Below, piece by piece: positions 18,361-29,109 of a stretch of DNA of 32,502 nucleotides. The DNA lies in the NCBI GenBank assembly GCA_001767945.1, contig MEMN01000042.1, positions 34,931 to 67,432 on the forward strand, in the 5' to 3' direction. The stretch comes from Alphaproteobacteria bacterium RIFCSPHIGHO2_12_FULL_66_14. Lineage in GTDB: Bacteria; Pseudomonadota; Alphaproteobacteria; Reyranellales; Reyranellaceae. Under the pieces are notes generated by a model, which did not search any database, was not told where the DNA came from, and saw nothing but the letters and a program-made list of their open reading frames with translations. The translations under genes and the position numbers were made by a program. Every line of letters begins with the position of its first letter. The stretch's first letter is position 1.

Positions 18361-19520
18361 TGTCTCTCGTCGGCAACTGGAACTATCCGACCTCGATCCG
18401 CTTCGGCGCCGGCCGCATCCGCGAGCTGCCCGAGGCTTGCAAAGCCGTTGGCCTGAGGCGACCGTTGCTGGTCACCGACCCGGGGCTGGCCAGACTGCCG
18501 ATGATCGCCGATGCCATGGTGGCGCTGCGCAAGATGGGTATCGAGGTCGCGCTATTCAGCGAGGTCAAGCCCAACCCGGTCGCCGCCAACGTCGAGGCGG
18601 GCGTGCGCGTGCTGCGCGCCGGCAAGCATGACGGCGTGATCGCCTGGGGTGGCGGCAGCGGCATCGACACTGCCAAGGCCATCGCCTTCATGGCCGGCCA
18701 GACCCGGCCGATGTGGGATTTCGAGGATGTCGGCGACTGGTGGACGCGCGCCAATCCGGCAGGGATCTACCCCTCGGTCGCCGTGCCGACCACTGCTGGT
18801 ACGGGGTCGGAGACCGGCCGCGCCTCGGTGATCACCAACGAGGAGACGCACACCAAGAAGGTGATCTTCCATCCCAAGATGATGCCCCAGGTCGTCATCG
18901 CCGATCCCGAACTGACGGTCGGCCTGCCGCCCCAGCTGACGGCCGGCACCGGCATGGATGCCTTCATCCATTGCCTCGAAGCCTACTGCGCGCCGGGCTA
19001 TCACCCCTATGCGGAGGGCATTGCCGTCGAAGGCATGCGGCTGGTGAAGGAAAACCTCGAACGGGCGGTCAAAGACGGTCGCGATCTCGAGGCGCGCGGC
19101 CACATGCTGGCGGTATCGCAGATGGGTTCGACGGCGTTCCAGAAGGGGCTGGGCGCCATCCATTCGTTGTCGCATCCCGTGGGTTCGACGCTCGACACCC
19201 ATCACGGCCTGACCAACGCTGTCGCCATGCCCTATGTGCTGAAGTTCAACCGTCCAGCCATCGAGGACAAGATCGTCCGACTGTCGCGCTGGCTCGGTCT
19301 GCGCAATCCGACCTTCGACGGCTTCATGGAGTGGACGCTGGATATCCGGCGGAAGATCGGCATCCCGAACACGTTGGCCGAGCTCGGCGTGAGGGAGAGC
19401 CATCTCGACAAGTTTGCCGAGATGGCCGCCGTCGATCCCACGGCCGGCGGCAATCCGGTGAAGGCGGGCGTGCCGGAGATGCGCAAGATGTACGACGCGG
19501 CCGTCAGCGGCCGTCTCTAG
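18360..19520 (+). CDS. Iron-containing alcohol dehydrogenase
   Basis: ATG at 18360 overlaps the preceding TGA; GGGSGIDTAKAIAF, PTTAGTGSETGRASVI, GMDAFIHCLEAY, GAIHSLSHPVGSTLDTHHGLTNA metal-binding His pattern. Confidence 0.93.
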   Translation: MSLVGNWNYPTSIRFGAGRIRELPEACKAVGLRRPLLVTDPGLARLPMIADAMVALRKMGIEVALFSEVKPNPVAANVEAGVRVLRAGKHDGVIAWGGGSGIDTAKAIAFMAGQTRPMWDFEDVGDWWTRANPAGIYPSVAVPTTAGTGSETGRASVITNEETHTKKVIFHPKMMPQVVIADPELTVGLPPQLTAGTGMDAFIHCLEAYCAPGYHPYAEGIAVEGMRLVKENLERAVKDGRDLEARGHMLAVSQMGSTAFQKGLGAIHSLSHPVGSTLDTHHGLTNAVAMPYVLKFNRPAIEDKIVRLSRWLGLRNPTFDGFMEWTLDIRRKIGIPNTLAELGVRESHLDKFAEMAAVDPTAGGNPVKAGVPEMRKMYDAAVSGRL

Positions 19521-19521
19521 G

Positions 19522-21975
19522 ATGGCAGCCAATTTCCCCACTCAGGCTCGCGCCGTCATCATCGGCGGCGGCATCATGGGCTGCTCGACGGCCTATCACC
19601 TGGCCAAGCTCGGCTGGAAGGACGTGGTGCTGCTGGAACAGGGACGGCTGAGCGGCGGCACGACGTGGCATGCCGCCGGCCTCGTGGGCCAGCTCCGCAG
19701 CTACCAGAACCTGACGCGGCTGATCCGCTACAGTACCGATCTCTACGCCAGGCTCGAGGCCGAGACCGGGCTCGCGACCGGTTGGAAACAATGCGGTTCG
19801 CTCTCGGTGGCGCGCACCGAGGAGCGCATGGTGTTGTTGCGCCGCTCCGTCGCCATGGCAAATGCCCAGGGCGTTGCCTGCGAGCCGCTGACGGCCAAGC
19901 AAGCCGGCGACAAATATCCCATCATGCGCACCGACGATCTGGTGGGGGCGGTGTGGCTGCCAGGCGACGGCAAGGCCAATCCCGCCGACATCACCCAGGC
20001 GCTGGCCAGGGGCGCGCGCAATGGCGGCGTCCGCATCTTCGAGAAGACGCGCGTGACGGCCATCGACACCAGGGACGGTCGCGTCACCGGGGTGCAGACG
20101 ACCGAAGGCCCGATCAACGCCGAGATCGTGGTCAACTGCGGCGGTCAGTGGGCGCGTCAGGTCGGCCGCATGGTCGGCGTCACGGTGCCGCTCTATTCCT
20201 GCGAGCATATGTACATCGTCACGGAGAAGATGGAGGGCGTGCCGCGCGACCTGCCGGTGATGCGCGACCCGGACGGCTACATCTACTTCAAGGAGGAGGT
20301 CGGCGGCCTCTTGATGGGTGGCTTCGAGCCCGACGCCAAGCCGTGGAACAAGGACGTCATTCCTGACGATTTCGAGTTCGGCATGCTGCCGGACGACTGG
20401 GACCAGTTCCAGATTCTGATGGACAATGCCCTGATCCGCGTGCCGGCGCTGGAGAAAATCGGCATCAAGACTTTCATGAACGGCCCGGAAAGCTTTACCC
20501 CCGACCTCAACTACATTCTGGGCGAGGCGCCTAACCTGCGCGGCTTCTTCGTCGGCGCCGGCTTCAACTCGATGGGCATCGCCAGTTCCGGCGGTGCCGG
20601 CATGGCGCTCGCCGAATGGATCGTGGCTGGCGAGCCGACGATGGATCTCTGGCCGGTCGACATCCGTCGCTTCGCGGGCTTCCACGGCAACGACTCGTGG
20701 CTGCGCGCGCGTGTCGCCGAGACGCTGGGCCTGCATTACAAGATGCCGTGGCCGCAGCGCGAACACGAGAGCGGCCGGCCCTTCCGTCGCTCGCCGCTCT
20801 ACGACCGGCTGAAGGCGCGCGGCGCCTGGTTCGGCAACAAGATGGGCTGGGAGCGGCCGAACTGGTTCGCCGGCACCGGCAAGTCGCCTGACATGCAGTA
20901 TGGCTGGGGCCGTAGCGAATGGTTCGACCATGTCGCCGCCGAGCACCGCGCCACGCGCGAGGGCGTCACGGTGGTCGACGAGACCTCGTTCGGCAAGTTC
21001 CTGGTCCAGGGTCGCGATGCCGAGAAGGTGCTGCAGCATCTTGTTGCCAACGATGTCGCGGTGCCGGTGGGCCGCACGGTCTACACCGGGTTGCTGAACG
21101 ATCGCGGCACCTTCGAGAGCGATCTCACCATCGCCCGGCTGGCGCGCGACAGATACATGATCGTCACCGGCTCGGCCCAGCTGACGCGCGATGCCGACTG
21201 GATCGGCCGTCACCTGCCCGAGGGCGCTCACGCCACCCTGACTGACGTGACGGCCGCCTGGACCGTGCTGTCGGTGATGGGACCCCGGAGTCGCGCGCTT
21301 CTGCAGAAGGTGAGCCGCGCCGACTTCTCCAACGAGGCGTTTCCCTTCGCCACCATCCGCGAGATCGGCGTCGGCCACGCCACCGTGCTCGCCTCGCGCC
21401 GCACCTACATGGGCGAGCTGGGCTGGGAGCTTTACGTGCCGGTCGAGTTTGCTGTCACGGTGTTCGAGACCCTGCACGAGGCGGGCGTCGAGTTCGGCCT
21501 GCGCGATGCCGGCTACTACGCCGTCGATACGCTGCGCCTGGAGAAGGGCTATCGCGCCTGGGGCCGCGAGCTCACGCCCGACGACAATCCCTTCCAGGCG
21601 GGCCTCGGCTGGGCGGTGAAGCTCGACAAGCCGGGCGGCTTCATCGGCCACAAGGCCTTGCTCGAGGCCAAGGGCAAGCCGCTGGCGCGGCGGCTGGTGT
21701 CGGTCGTGCTGGCGGACGGCGAGCCGCTCCTGTGGGGTGGTGAGGCGTTGCTGCGTGACGGCAAGCCGGTCGGTGATCTCACGTCGGCGGGCTACGGCCA
21801 CACGATCGGGGCCTCGGTCGGCATGGGCTACGCCAAACGCGACGACGGGGCTGCCATCGATACTGCCTGGCTCGAGGCCGGCCGATTCGAGGTCGACCTT
21901 GCCGGCACATGCCTTGCTGCGAAGGTGTCGCTGCGCTGCCCCTACGACCCCACCGGAGCCCGTATCAAGGGCTGA
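19522..21975 (+). CDS. FAD-dependent dehydrogenase with GcvT-like C-terminus (dimethylglycine/sarcosine dehydrogenase family)
   Basis: IIGGGIMGCSTAYHLAKLG, SGGTTWHAAGLVGQLR (candidate covalent-FAD His region), C-terminal aminomethyltransferase-like domain (LNDRGTFESDLTIARL, DTLRLEKGYRAWGRELTPDDNPFQAGL). Confidence 0.92.
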   Translation: MAANFPTQARAVIIGGGIMGCSTAYHLAKLGWKDVVLLEQGRLSGGTTWHAAGLVGQLRSYQNLTRLIRYSTDLYARLEAETGLATGWKQCGSLSVARTEERMVLLRRSVAMANAQGVACEPLTAKQAGDKYPIMRTDDLVGAVWLPGDGKANPADITQALARGARNGGVRIFEKTRVTAIDTRDGRVTGVQTTEGPINAEIVVNCGGQWARQVGRMVGVTVPLYSCEHMYIVTEKMEGVPRDLPVMRDPDGYIYFKEEVGGLLMGGFEPDAKPWNKDVIPDDFEFGMLPDDWDQFQILMDNALIRVPALEKIGIKTFMNGPESFTPDLNYILGEAPNLRGFFVGAGFNSMGIASSGGAGMALAEWIVAGEPTMDLWPVDIRRFAGFHGNDSWLRARVAETLGLHYKMPWPQREHESGRPFRRSPLYDRLKARGAWFGNKMGWERPNWFAGTGKSPDMQYGWGRSEWFDHVAAEHRATREGVTVVDETSFGKFLVQGRDAEKVLQHLVANDVAVPVGRTVYTGLLNDRGTFESDLTIARLARDRYMIVTGSAQLTRDADWIGRHLPEGAHATLTDVTAAWTVLSVMGPRSRALLQKVSRADFSNEAFPFATIREIGVGHATVLASRRTYMGELGWELYVPVEFAVTVFETLHEAGVEFGLRDAGYYAVDTLRLEKGYRAWGRELTPDDNPFQAGLGWAVKLDKPGGFIGHKALLEAKGKPLARRLVSVVLADGEPLLWGGEALLRDGKPVGDLTSAGYGHTIGASVGMGYAKRDDGAAIDTAWLEAGRFEVDLAGTCLAAKVSLRCPYDPTGARIKG

Positions 21976-23621
21976 GCATCCTTGAGGCGTGTGTCGGCCA
22001 GTTCGCCGGCGGCTTCGAGGATCGGGTAGGCGACCGACGTCAGATGGCCGTTGATGCGCTTGAAGTCGCTGATCACGTCCATGTGGATCGAGCTGGTCTC
22101 GATCGACTCCGGCCGGCCTTCGCGCAGGCGGGCGTAATGGCTGTCGGCGGCCCGCGCTTCGGCCTCGCGCATGGCGGTTTTCTCGGCAACGAGGCGGCGG
22201 GCCAGCGCGATGTCGCGCGTGGTGAAGACGTTCAGCGCCAGGCGGAGGTTCTCCAACACACGGGTGTGGAAAGCCCTGAGTTCCGCCGTCCCTTCGGGCG
22301 AGAAGGCATAACGGTTCCTGATCTTCTTGGCCGCGAGCTCCATCAGGTTCTTGTCGATGATGTCGCCGATATGCTCGAGGTTGGTCGTGAAGGTCAGGAT
22401 CTCGACATACCGCTTGCCGTCCTCGTCGCCGAGTTCGTTGTGCGAGGTCTGGATGAGGTAGAGCTTGATCGCCTCGTAGAGCCGGTCGACAGCGTCGTCG
22501 GCGGCCTCGACCGCCTTCGCGGCCTTGGGGTCGTTGCGCTCGAAGACATCCATCGTCTGGCGCAGCATGTCGGCGACGCGGTCGCCGAGGTTCAGCGTCT
22601 CGCGCAGTGCACAGCCCAGAGCCTCGGCCGGGGAGTCGAGCACGTTGGGGTCGAGATGGCGCGGCCGGCCGGGATCGTCGGCCACGGGCTTGTCGGGCAA
22701 GAGGCGACGGCAGGTCCAGGCGACCACGTCGATCAGCGGCAGGAACAGGATTGCCGTGGCGACGTTGAAGGCGGTGTGGAAGTTGACCGCGAGCCGCGTC
22801 GCCGAAGGATCGACCCAGGTCATGGCCTGCAGTGCCGGACCCAGGAAAGGCAGGAGGACGAGGCCCACGACGCTGCGCGTGATCAGGTTGGCGAGCGGCA
22901 CGCGGCGCGCCTTCACCTCCGCACCGGCCTGCGCCATGTAGGGCGCCAACGCACCGCCGATGTTGGCACCGATCACCAGGGCCAATGCGAGCCTGGGCTC
23001 GACGAGGCCGCTGGCTGCAAACGACATGATCAGCAGCACGATCGACAGGCTCGAATGCACGAACCAGGTGGCGAGCGTGGCCAGCACGACGGCGATCACA
23101 TATTCGTCCTGCAGGCCCTGGAGCGCGGCCATGAAGGCCGGTGCACTGCGCAGCGGCAGGGTGGCGAGGGCCAGAAGCTTCAGGGACAGCAGCATCAGGC
23201 CGAGCCCGATGGCGACGCGGCCGAGATGGCGGGCCTTCTCGGATTCGCTCGACAGGAAGGCGATCACGCCGACGCCGATCAACAGCGGCGACACCCAGCC
23301 GAGGTCGAACGACAGGATCTGGGCGGCGATGGTGGTGCCGACATCGGCGCCCAGCATGACGGCGAGCGCGATGCCGAGCGGGATCAGGCCGCGCCCGGCG
23401 AAGGAGGAGAGCAGCAGCGCCGTGGCGGTGCTCGACTGCAGCAGGCCGGTGATGGCAAGGCCTCCCGCGAAGGCCGTGAAGCGGTTGCGCGAGCAGGCGC
23501 CGATGGCGCGGCGCAGGGTGGCGCCGAAGGCGCGCGTCAGTCCGGTGCGTACCATGCGGACGCCCCACAGCAGCAAAGCCACGCTGCCCAGAACGTTCAG
23601 GACTGTCTCGACGCCATGCAT
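21942..23621 (-). CDS. Na+/phosphate cotransporter family protein with PhoU-like C-terminus
   Basis: GVETVLNVLGSVALLLWGVRMVRTGL, GLLQSSTATALLLSSFAG (QSSTA repeat motif), second VHSSLSIVLLIMSFA repeat, helical C-terminal PhoU-like region. Confidence 0.9.
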   Translation of the reverse strand: MHGVETVLNVLGSVALLLWGVRMVRTGLTRAFGATLRRAIGACSRNRFTAFAGGLAITGLLQSSTATALLLSSFAGRGLIPLGIALAVMLGADVGTTIAAQILSFDLGWVSPLLIGVGVIAFLSSESEKARHLGRVAIGLGLMLLSLKLLALATLPLRSAPAFMAALQGLQDEYVIAVVLATLATWFVHSSLSIVLLIMSFAASGLVEPRLALALVIGANIGGALAPYMAQAGAEVKARRVPLANLITRSVVGLVLLPFLGPALQAMTWVDPSATRLAVNFHTAFNVATAILFLPLIDVVAWTCRRLLPDKPVADDPGRPRHLDPNVLDSPAEALGCALRETLNLGDRVADMLRQTMDVFERNDPKAAKAVEAADDAVDRLYEAIKLYLIQTSHNELGDEDGKRYVEILTFTTNLEHIGDIIDKNLMELAAKKIRNRYAFSPEGTAELRAFHTRVLENLRLALNVFTTRDIALARRLVAEKTAMREAEARAADSHYARLREGRPESIETSSIHMDVISDFKRINGHLTSVAYPILEAAGELADTRLKDAQPLIRAPVGS

Positions 23622-23676
23622 GATCGATGAATCCTACGCCTCGCAGCGTAGCGGTTAAAGTTTTTTGACGGAATTG

Positions 23677-24543
23677 TTACGACGCGAGCCGCGTCGCCTC
23701 GTCCATGAAGGCCCGCACCAAGGCAACACGGCGGCGCTCCTGCAGGCAGAGCGCATATTCGGCGACCGCGAGATCGCCATCGGCGATGGCGATGCGCCTG
23801 AAGCGGCGGTCTTCACCGAGTTCGCTCGCGAACACGGCGCCGACGCCGAAGCCCGCCGCCACCGCCTCGCGCACGCCCTCGCGGGTCTGCACCTCGACGA
23901 TGGAGCTTGGCCGGACGTCGGCCGCCGCCATCGCCTGTTCCAGCACCTCGCGGGTGATCGAGCCGCGTTCGCGCAGCACCAGCTCCTGGCCGTTGAGGGC
24001 GGCGAGGGGGGCACGGCCTTTCTTGGCCAGCGGATGCCTGGCCGGCGCGAACAGCACCACCCGGTCGGTGCGCAGCCGGACGGCATGCAGGCGCGGGTCG
24101 GACACGCTCTTGGCCATGACGGCGACATCGGCCTCGTGGCGCAGCAGGCGTTCGAGCACCACGGCGGAATTGTCGATCGAAAGTGCGAAGGTGAGACCGC
24201 CGGCGCGTTTCCTAAGGGCCGCCATGATCGGCACGACATGATGCGCCGAATCGGCTGCAATCCTGAGATGGCCGCGGGTCAGCGCCTGCTCTCCCGCCAG
24301 CAGGGCGCGGGCTTCGTCGTTGAGGGCAAAAAGCCGCGTGGTGACGCCGTGCAACTGCCGGCCGGTTTCGGTGGGCGTGACCGAGCGGCCGCGACGATCG
24401 AACAGATGCACGCCGTAGGCCTTCTCCAACGCCGTCACCTGGCCGGAGAGATTGGGCTGGCTGAGGCCCGAGGCGCGGGCGGCGGCGGAGAAGGAGCCGG
24501 CCTCGGCCACGAGATGGAAAGCGCGGAGCTGGGTGGGCGTCAT
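23677..24543 (-). CDS. LysR-family transcriptional regulator
   Basis: N-terminal HTH MTPTQLRAFHLVAEAGSFSAAARASGLSQPNLSGQVTALEKAYGVHLFDRRGRSVTPTETG; divergent from phnW. Confidence 0.93.
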   Translation of the reverse strand: MTPTQLRAFHLVAEAGSFSAAARASGLSQPNLSGQVTALEKAYGVHLFDRRGRSVTPTETGRQLHGVTTRLFALNDEARALLAGEQALTRGHLRIAADSAHHVVPIMAALRKRAGGLTFALSIDNSAVVLERLLRHEADVAVMAKSVSDPRLHAVRLRTDRVVLFAPARHPLAKKGRAPLAALNGQELVLRERGSITREVLEQAMAAADVRPSSIVEVQTREGVREAVAAGFGVGAVFASELGEDRRFRRIAIADGDLAVAEYALCLQERRRVALVRAFMDEATRLAS

Positions 24544-24616
24544 ATATGTGAAACCTATAGGTAGCATATGGAATATATACTGGACGGATAGAAGACGCGA
24601 GCCGATCATCGCCGCC

Positions 24617-25771
24617 ATGACCACCCAGAAACCCGCCGCCTCCGAAACCGGCGATCCGCTGCTGCTGACTCCCGGCCCGCTCACCACCTCGGCCAGCGTC
24701 AAGCAGGCCATGGTCCACGATTGGGGCTCGCGCGATCAAGGATTCATCGCCATCAACAAGATGGTGCTGACGAAGATCGTCGAACTGGCTGGAGGGCAGG
24801 GGACTCACGTCACCGTGCCGGTCCAGGGTTCCGGCACCTTCGCCGTCGAGGCGATGATCACCTCCTTCGTGCCCAAGACCGGCAAACTCCTCGTCCTGAT
24901 CAACGGCGCCTACGGTCAGCGGGCCAGGAAGATCGCCGAGATCGCCGGCCGCGCCGTCGCGACCCATGAGACGCCCGAGGACACGCCGCCCGATCTCGCC
25001 AGGCTCGAAGCGATGCTGGTGGACGACAAGGCCATCACCCATGTGTTCGCTGTCCATTGCGAGACCACCTCCGGCATCCTCAATCCCATCGCCGAGATCG
25101 CCGCGATCGTGGCCAAGCAGGGCCGGCGCCTGCTGGTCGATTCGATGAGCGCTTTCGGTGCGATCGAGATCGACGCCCGCAAGATCCACTACGACGCGCT
25201 CGCCGCCTCCTCGAACAAGTGCCTCGAGGGCGTGCCGGGTCTCGGCTTCGTGGTTTGCCGCAACACCGTATTGGCCGAGTGCAAGGGCAACGCCACCACC
25301 CTGGTGCTCGACCTGTTCGACCAGGCCGATGGCTTCGCCCGGACCGGCCAGTACCGCTTCACGCCGCCGATCCACGTCATCGTGGCGCTGGGCAAGGCGA
25401 TCGAGGAGCACGCGGCCGAGGGCGGCGTCGCCGGACGCGGCAAGCGCTACTGCGACAACGCCAGGGTGCTGATCGACGGCATGCGCGCCATGGGCTTCCG
25501 CACGCTGCTGCCCAACGAGCTGCAGGCACCGATCATCGTCACCTTCCACATGCCGACCGATCCCAAGTTCGTCTTCCAGCGCTTCTACGATGGGCTGAAG
25601 GACCGCGGCTACGTGATCTACCCCGGCAAGCTCACGGTGGCCGACTCCTTCCGCATGGGCTGCATCGGCCGCTTGTGCCCTGAGCACATGAAGGGCGCCC
25701 TTGCCGCCGTCCGTGAAGTCCTGGACGAGTTGCGTGTCAGTAACGGCGGCCCGGCCCTGGCAGCGGAGTAG
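24617..25771 (+). CDS. phnW: 2-aminoethylphosphonate--pyruvate transaminase
   Basis: LLTPGPLTTSASVKQAMVHDWGSRDQGF start and PLP-Lys region AASSNKCLEGVPGLGFVVCR; linked to phnA and phnY. Confidence 0.93.
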   Translation: MTTQKPAASETGDPLLLTPGPLTTSASVKQAMVHDWGSRDQGFIAINKMVLTKIVELAGGQGTHVTVPVQGSGTFAVEAMITSFVPKTGKLLVLINGAYGQRARKIAEIAGRAVATHETPEDTPPDLARLEAMLVDDKAITHVFAVHCETTSGILNPIAEIAAIVAKQGRRLLVDSMSAFGAIEIDARKIHYDALAASSNKCLEGVPGLGFVVCRNTVLAECKGNATTLVLDLFDQADGFARTGQYRFTPPIHVIVALGKAIEEHAAEGGVAGRGKRYCDNARVLIDGMRAMGFRTLLPNELQAPIIVTFHMPTDPKFVFQRFYDGLKDRGYVIYPGKLTVADSFRMGCIGRLCPEHMKGALAAVREVLDELRVSNGGPALAAE

Positions 25772-27019
<1,248 letters not shown>

Positions 27020-28468
27020 ATGGATACGATGATCCGCGGTGATGTGCGCAATGAATACCTCCGCATCGCCGGCAAGAAGGTCGAGACCAAGGCGCGCCTC
27101 GAAGTGCGCTTCCCCTGGGACAACCGTCTGGTCGGCACCGTGCCGCGTGCCACGCCCGACCTTGTGGCCCAAGCCTTCCGGATCGCCCATGCCTACAAGC
27201 CCAAGCTGACGCGTTATCAGCGCCAGCAGATCCTGCTCAAGACGGCGGACCTGCTCGTCGCGCGCAAGGAGGAACTCTCCCGTCTCATCACCCTCGAGTC
27301 GGGCCTGTGCCTGAAGGACTCGCTCTACGAGGTCGGCCGCGCCTACGACGTCTTTACCTTCGCGGGCCAGCTCTGCCTGTTCGACGACGGCCAGACCTTC
27401 TCCTGCGACCTCACCCCGCACGGCAAGCCGCGCAAGATCTTCACCCTGCGCCAGCCGCTGAACGCCATCAGTGCCATCACCCCCTTCAATCATCCGCTCA
27501 ACATGGTCGCACACAAGCTGGCGCCGGCCTTTGCCACCAACAACTGCGTCGTGCTGAAGCCCACGGAACTCACGCCGCTCACCGCGCTGTTCCTGGCCGA
27601 CACGCTCTACGAGGCGGGCCTGCCGCCGGAAATGCTGTCGGTCATCACCGGCAATCCCTCCGACATCGGCGACGCCATGATCACGGATCCGCGCGCCGAC
27701 CTCATCACCTTCACGGGCTCGGTCCGCGTCGGCAAATACATCGCCGACAAGGCCGGCTACAAGCGCATCGTCCTCGAACTCGGCGGTAACGACCCGCTGA
27801 TCGTCATGGAGGACGCCGACCTCGACAAGGCGGCCGACCTCGCCGTCGCCGGCGCCACCAAGAACTCAGGCCAGCGCTGCACGGCGGTGAAGCGCATCAT
27901 CGTGGTCGACAAGGTGGCCGACGCCTTCGTCGAGCGCGTGCTGGCCAAGGCCAGGAAGCTCAAGGCAGGCGACCCGCTCGATCCCGAGACCGACGTCGGC
28001 ACCGTGATCCACGAACGCGCCGCCACCCTGTTCCAGAACCGCGTCAGCGAGGCGGTCGCCAAGCATGGAGCGAAGCTCTTGCACGGCAACGACCGCCGCG
28101 GCGCGCTGTTTCCGCCCACCGTGGTCGACCATGTCGATCCCACCTGCGAACTGGTGCGCGAAGAAACCTTCGGCCCGGCGATCCCGATCATCCGGGTGAA
28201 GGACATCGACCACGCCATAAGAGTGTCCAATGGCACCGCCTATGGCCTCTCCTCGGGCGTCTGCACCGATCGTCTCGACTACATCACCCGCTTCGTCGAC
28301 GAACTGCAGGTCGGCACGGTGAACATCTGGGAAGTGCCGGGCTATCGCATAGAAATGTCGCCCTTCGGCGGCATCAAGGATTCGGGCCTCGGCTACAAGG
28401 AAGGCGTGCTGGAGGCGATGAAGAGTTTCACCAACGTGAAGACCTGGTCGCTGCCCTGGCCCGGTTAG
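27020..28468 (+). CDS. phnY: Aldehyde dehydrogenase, phosphonoacetaldehyde dehydrogenase type
   Basis: ALDH motifs [18 protein letters not shown] and [12 protein letters not shown]; starts at the base after the phnA stop, giving the phnW-A-Y order. Confidence 0.9.
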   Translation: MDTMIRGDVRNEYLRIAGKKVETKARLEVRFPWDNRLVGTVPRATPDLVAQAFRIAHAYKPKLTRYQRQQILLKTADLLVARKEELSRLITLESGLCLKDSLYEVGRAYDVFTFAGQLCLFDDGQTFSCDLTPHGKPRKIFTLRQPLNAISAITPFNHPLNMVAHKLAPAFATNNCVVLKPTELTPLTALFLADTLYEAGLPPEMLSVITGNPSDIGDAMITDPRADLITFTGSVRVGKYIADKAGYKRIVLELGGNDPLIVMEDADLDKAADLAVAGATKNSGQRCTAVKRIIVVDKVADAFVERVLAKARKLKAGDPLDPETDVGTVIHERAATLFQNRVSEAVAKHGAKLLHGNDRRGALFPPTVVDHVDPTCELVREETFGPAIPIIRVKDIDHAIRVSNGTAYGLSSGVCTDRLDYITRFVDELQVGTVNIWEVPGYRIEMSPFGGIKDSGLGYKEGVLEAMKSFTNVKTWSLPWPG

Positions 28469-28492
28469 AGGCCGCGCCCGAGCCCGCCTGCA

Positions 28493-28513
28493 ACCTCCAC
28501 GACCCGTGGAGGT
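28493..28513. other. Inverted repeat: 9-bp perfect stem, 3-nt loop (ACCTCCACG-ACC-CGTGGAGGT)
   Basis: Read directly; 24 nt after the phnY stop; no T tract. Confidence 0.85.
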
Positions 28514-28584
28514 CCGATGTTCGCCGCTTCGCCCCGCAAAGCCTTGAAAATCCTCCAAAATCCTCCTTCGGCTGGGGACGGTCG

Positions 28585-28608
28585 ATGCGCGGTAGAACCG
28601 CGCATTTT
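28585..28608 (+). terminator. Putative intrinsic terminator: 9-bp stem ATGCGCGGT-AGA-ACCGCGCAT followed by TTTT
   Basis: Perfect inverted repeat 28585..28605 with a short T run, downstream of phnY. Confidence 0.55.
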
Positions 28609-28736
28609 CAAGAATAGGATTTCGGGTCCACCGGCGGTCGCGCGACACGCGCAGAGGACCGCGGTGAGAATCCGGGTGCATTCATCAAAAAGAACATATA
28701 GAGAACATCGGCAGAGTTCAAGCCCAGGAGGAACAT

Positions 28737-29096
28737 ATGGCCGATCCGAAGACCTATTCAGGCGCCTGCCACTGCGGTGCCGTGGCCTTCACCGTCGATC
28801 TCGATCCGACGACCGCGCTCAAGTGCAACTGCACGATCTGCAGCAAGCTGGGCGCTGTGTGGGCCTTCGCGCCCAAGACCAAGTTCAAGCTCATGGCGGG
28901 CGAGACGAAGCAAGGCGACTACCAGTTCGGCAAGAAGGCGCTGCACCACCGCTTCTGCACGGCGTGTGGCGTCGAGAGCTACGCCGAGGGCACGGCACCC
29001 GACGGCACCGCCACGGTCGGCATTAATCTTCGTTGCATCGAGGGCATCGATATCGACAAACTGAGGCCGCGGCCGTGGGATGGCCGCAGCATGTAA
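28737..29096 (+). CDS. GFA-family (glutathione-dependent formaldehyde-activating-like) zinc protein
   Basis: CHCGAVAFTV, CNCTICSKLGAVWAF and FCTACG Cys motifs; strong AGGAGG upstream. Confidence 0.9.
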   Translation: MADPKTYSGACHCGAVAFTVDLDPTTALKCNCTICSKLGAVWAFAPKTKFKLMAGETKQGDYQFGKKALHHRFCTACGVESYAEGTAPDGTATVGINLRCIEGIDIDKLRPRPWDGRSM

Positions 29097-29109
29097 GGGG
29101 AAACTTCCG

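Noticed and set aside
19504-23568. 1354-aa minus-strand ORF
   Set aside because: Antisense to the DMGDH-like gene and out of frame with the Na/Pi gene; low-complexity Arg/His/Gly/Ala-rich product typical of high-GC antisense frames.
23634-23651. CTACGC-CTCGCA-GCGTAG hairpin followed by TTTTTT on + as a terminator
   Set aside because: No + strand gene ends there; the flanking genes are both on minus, where no T tract follows. May be a minor leader hairpin of the Na/Pi gene, but the stem is only 6 bp.
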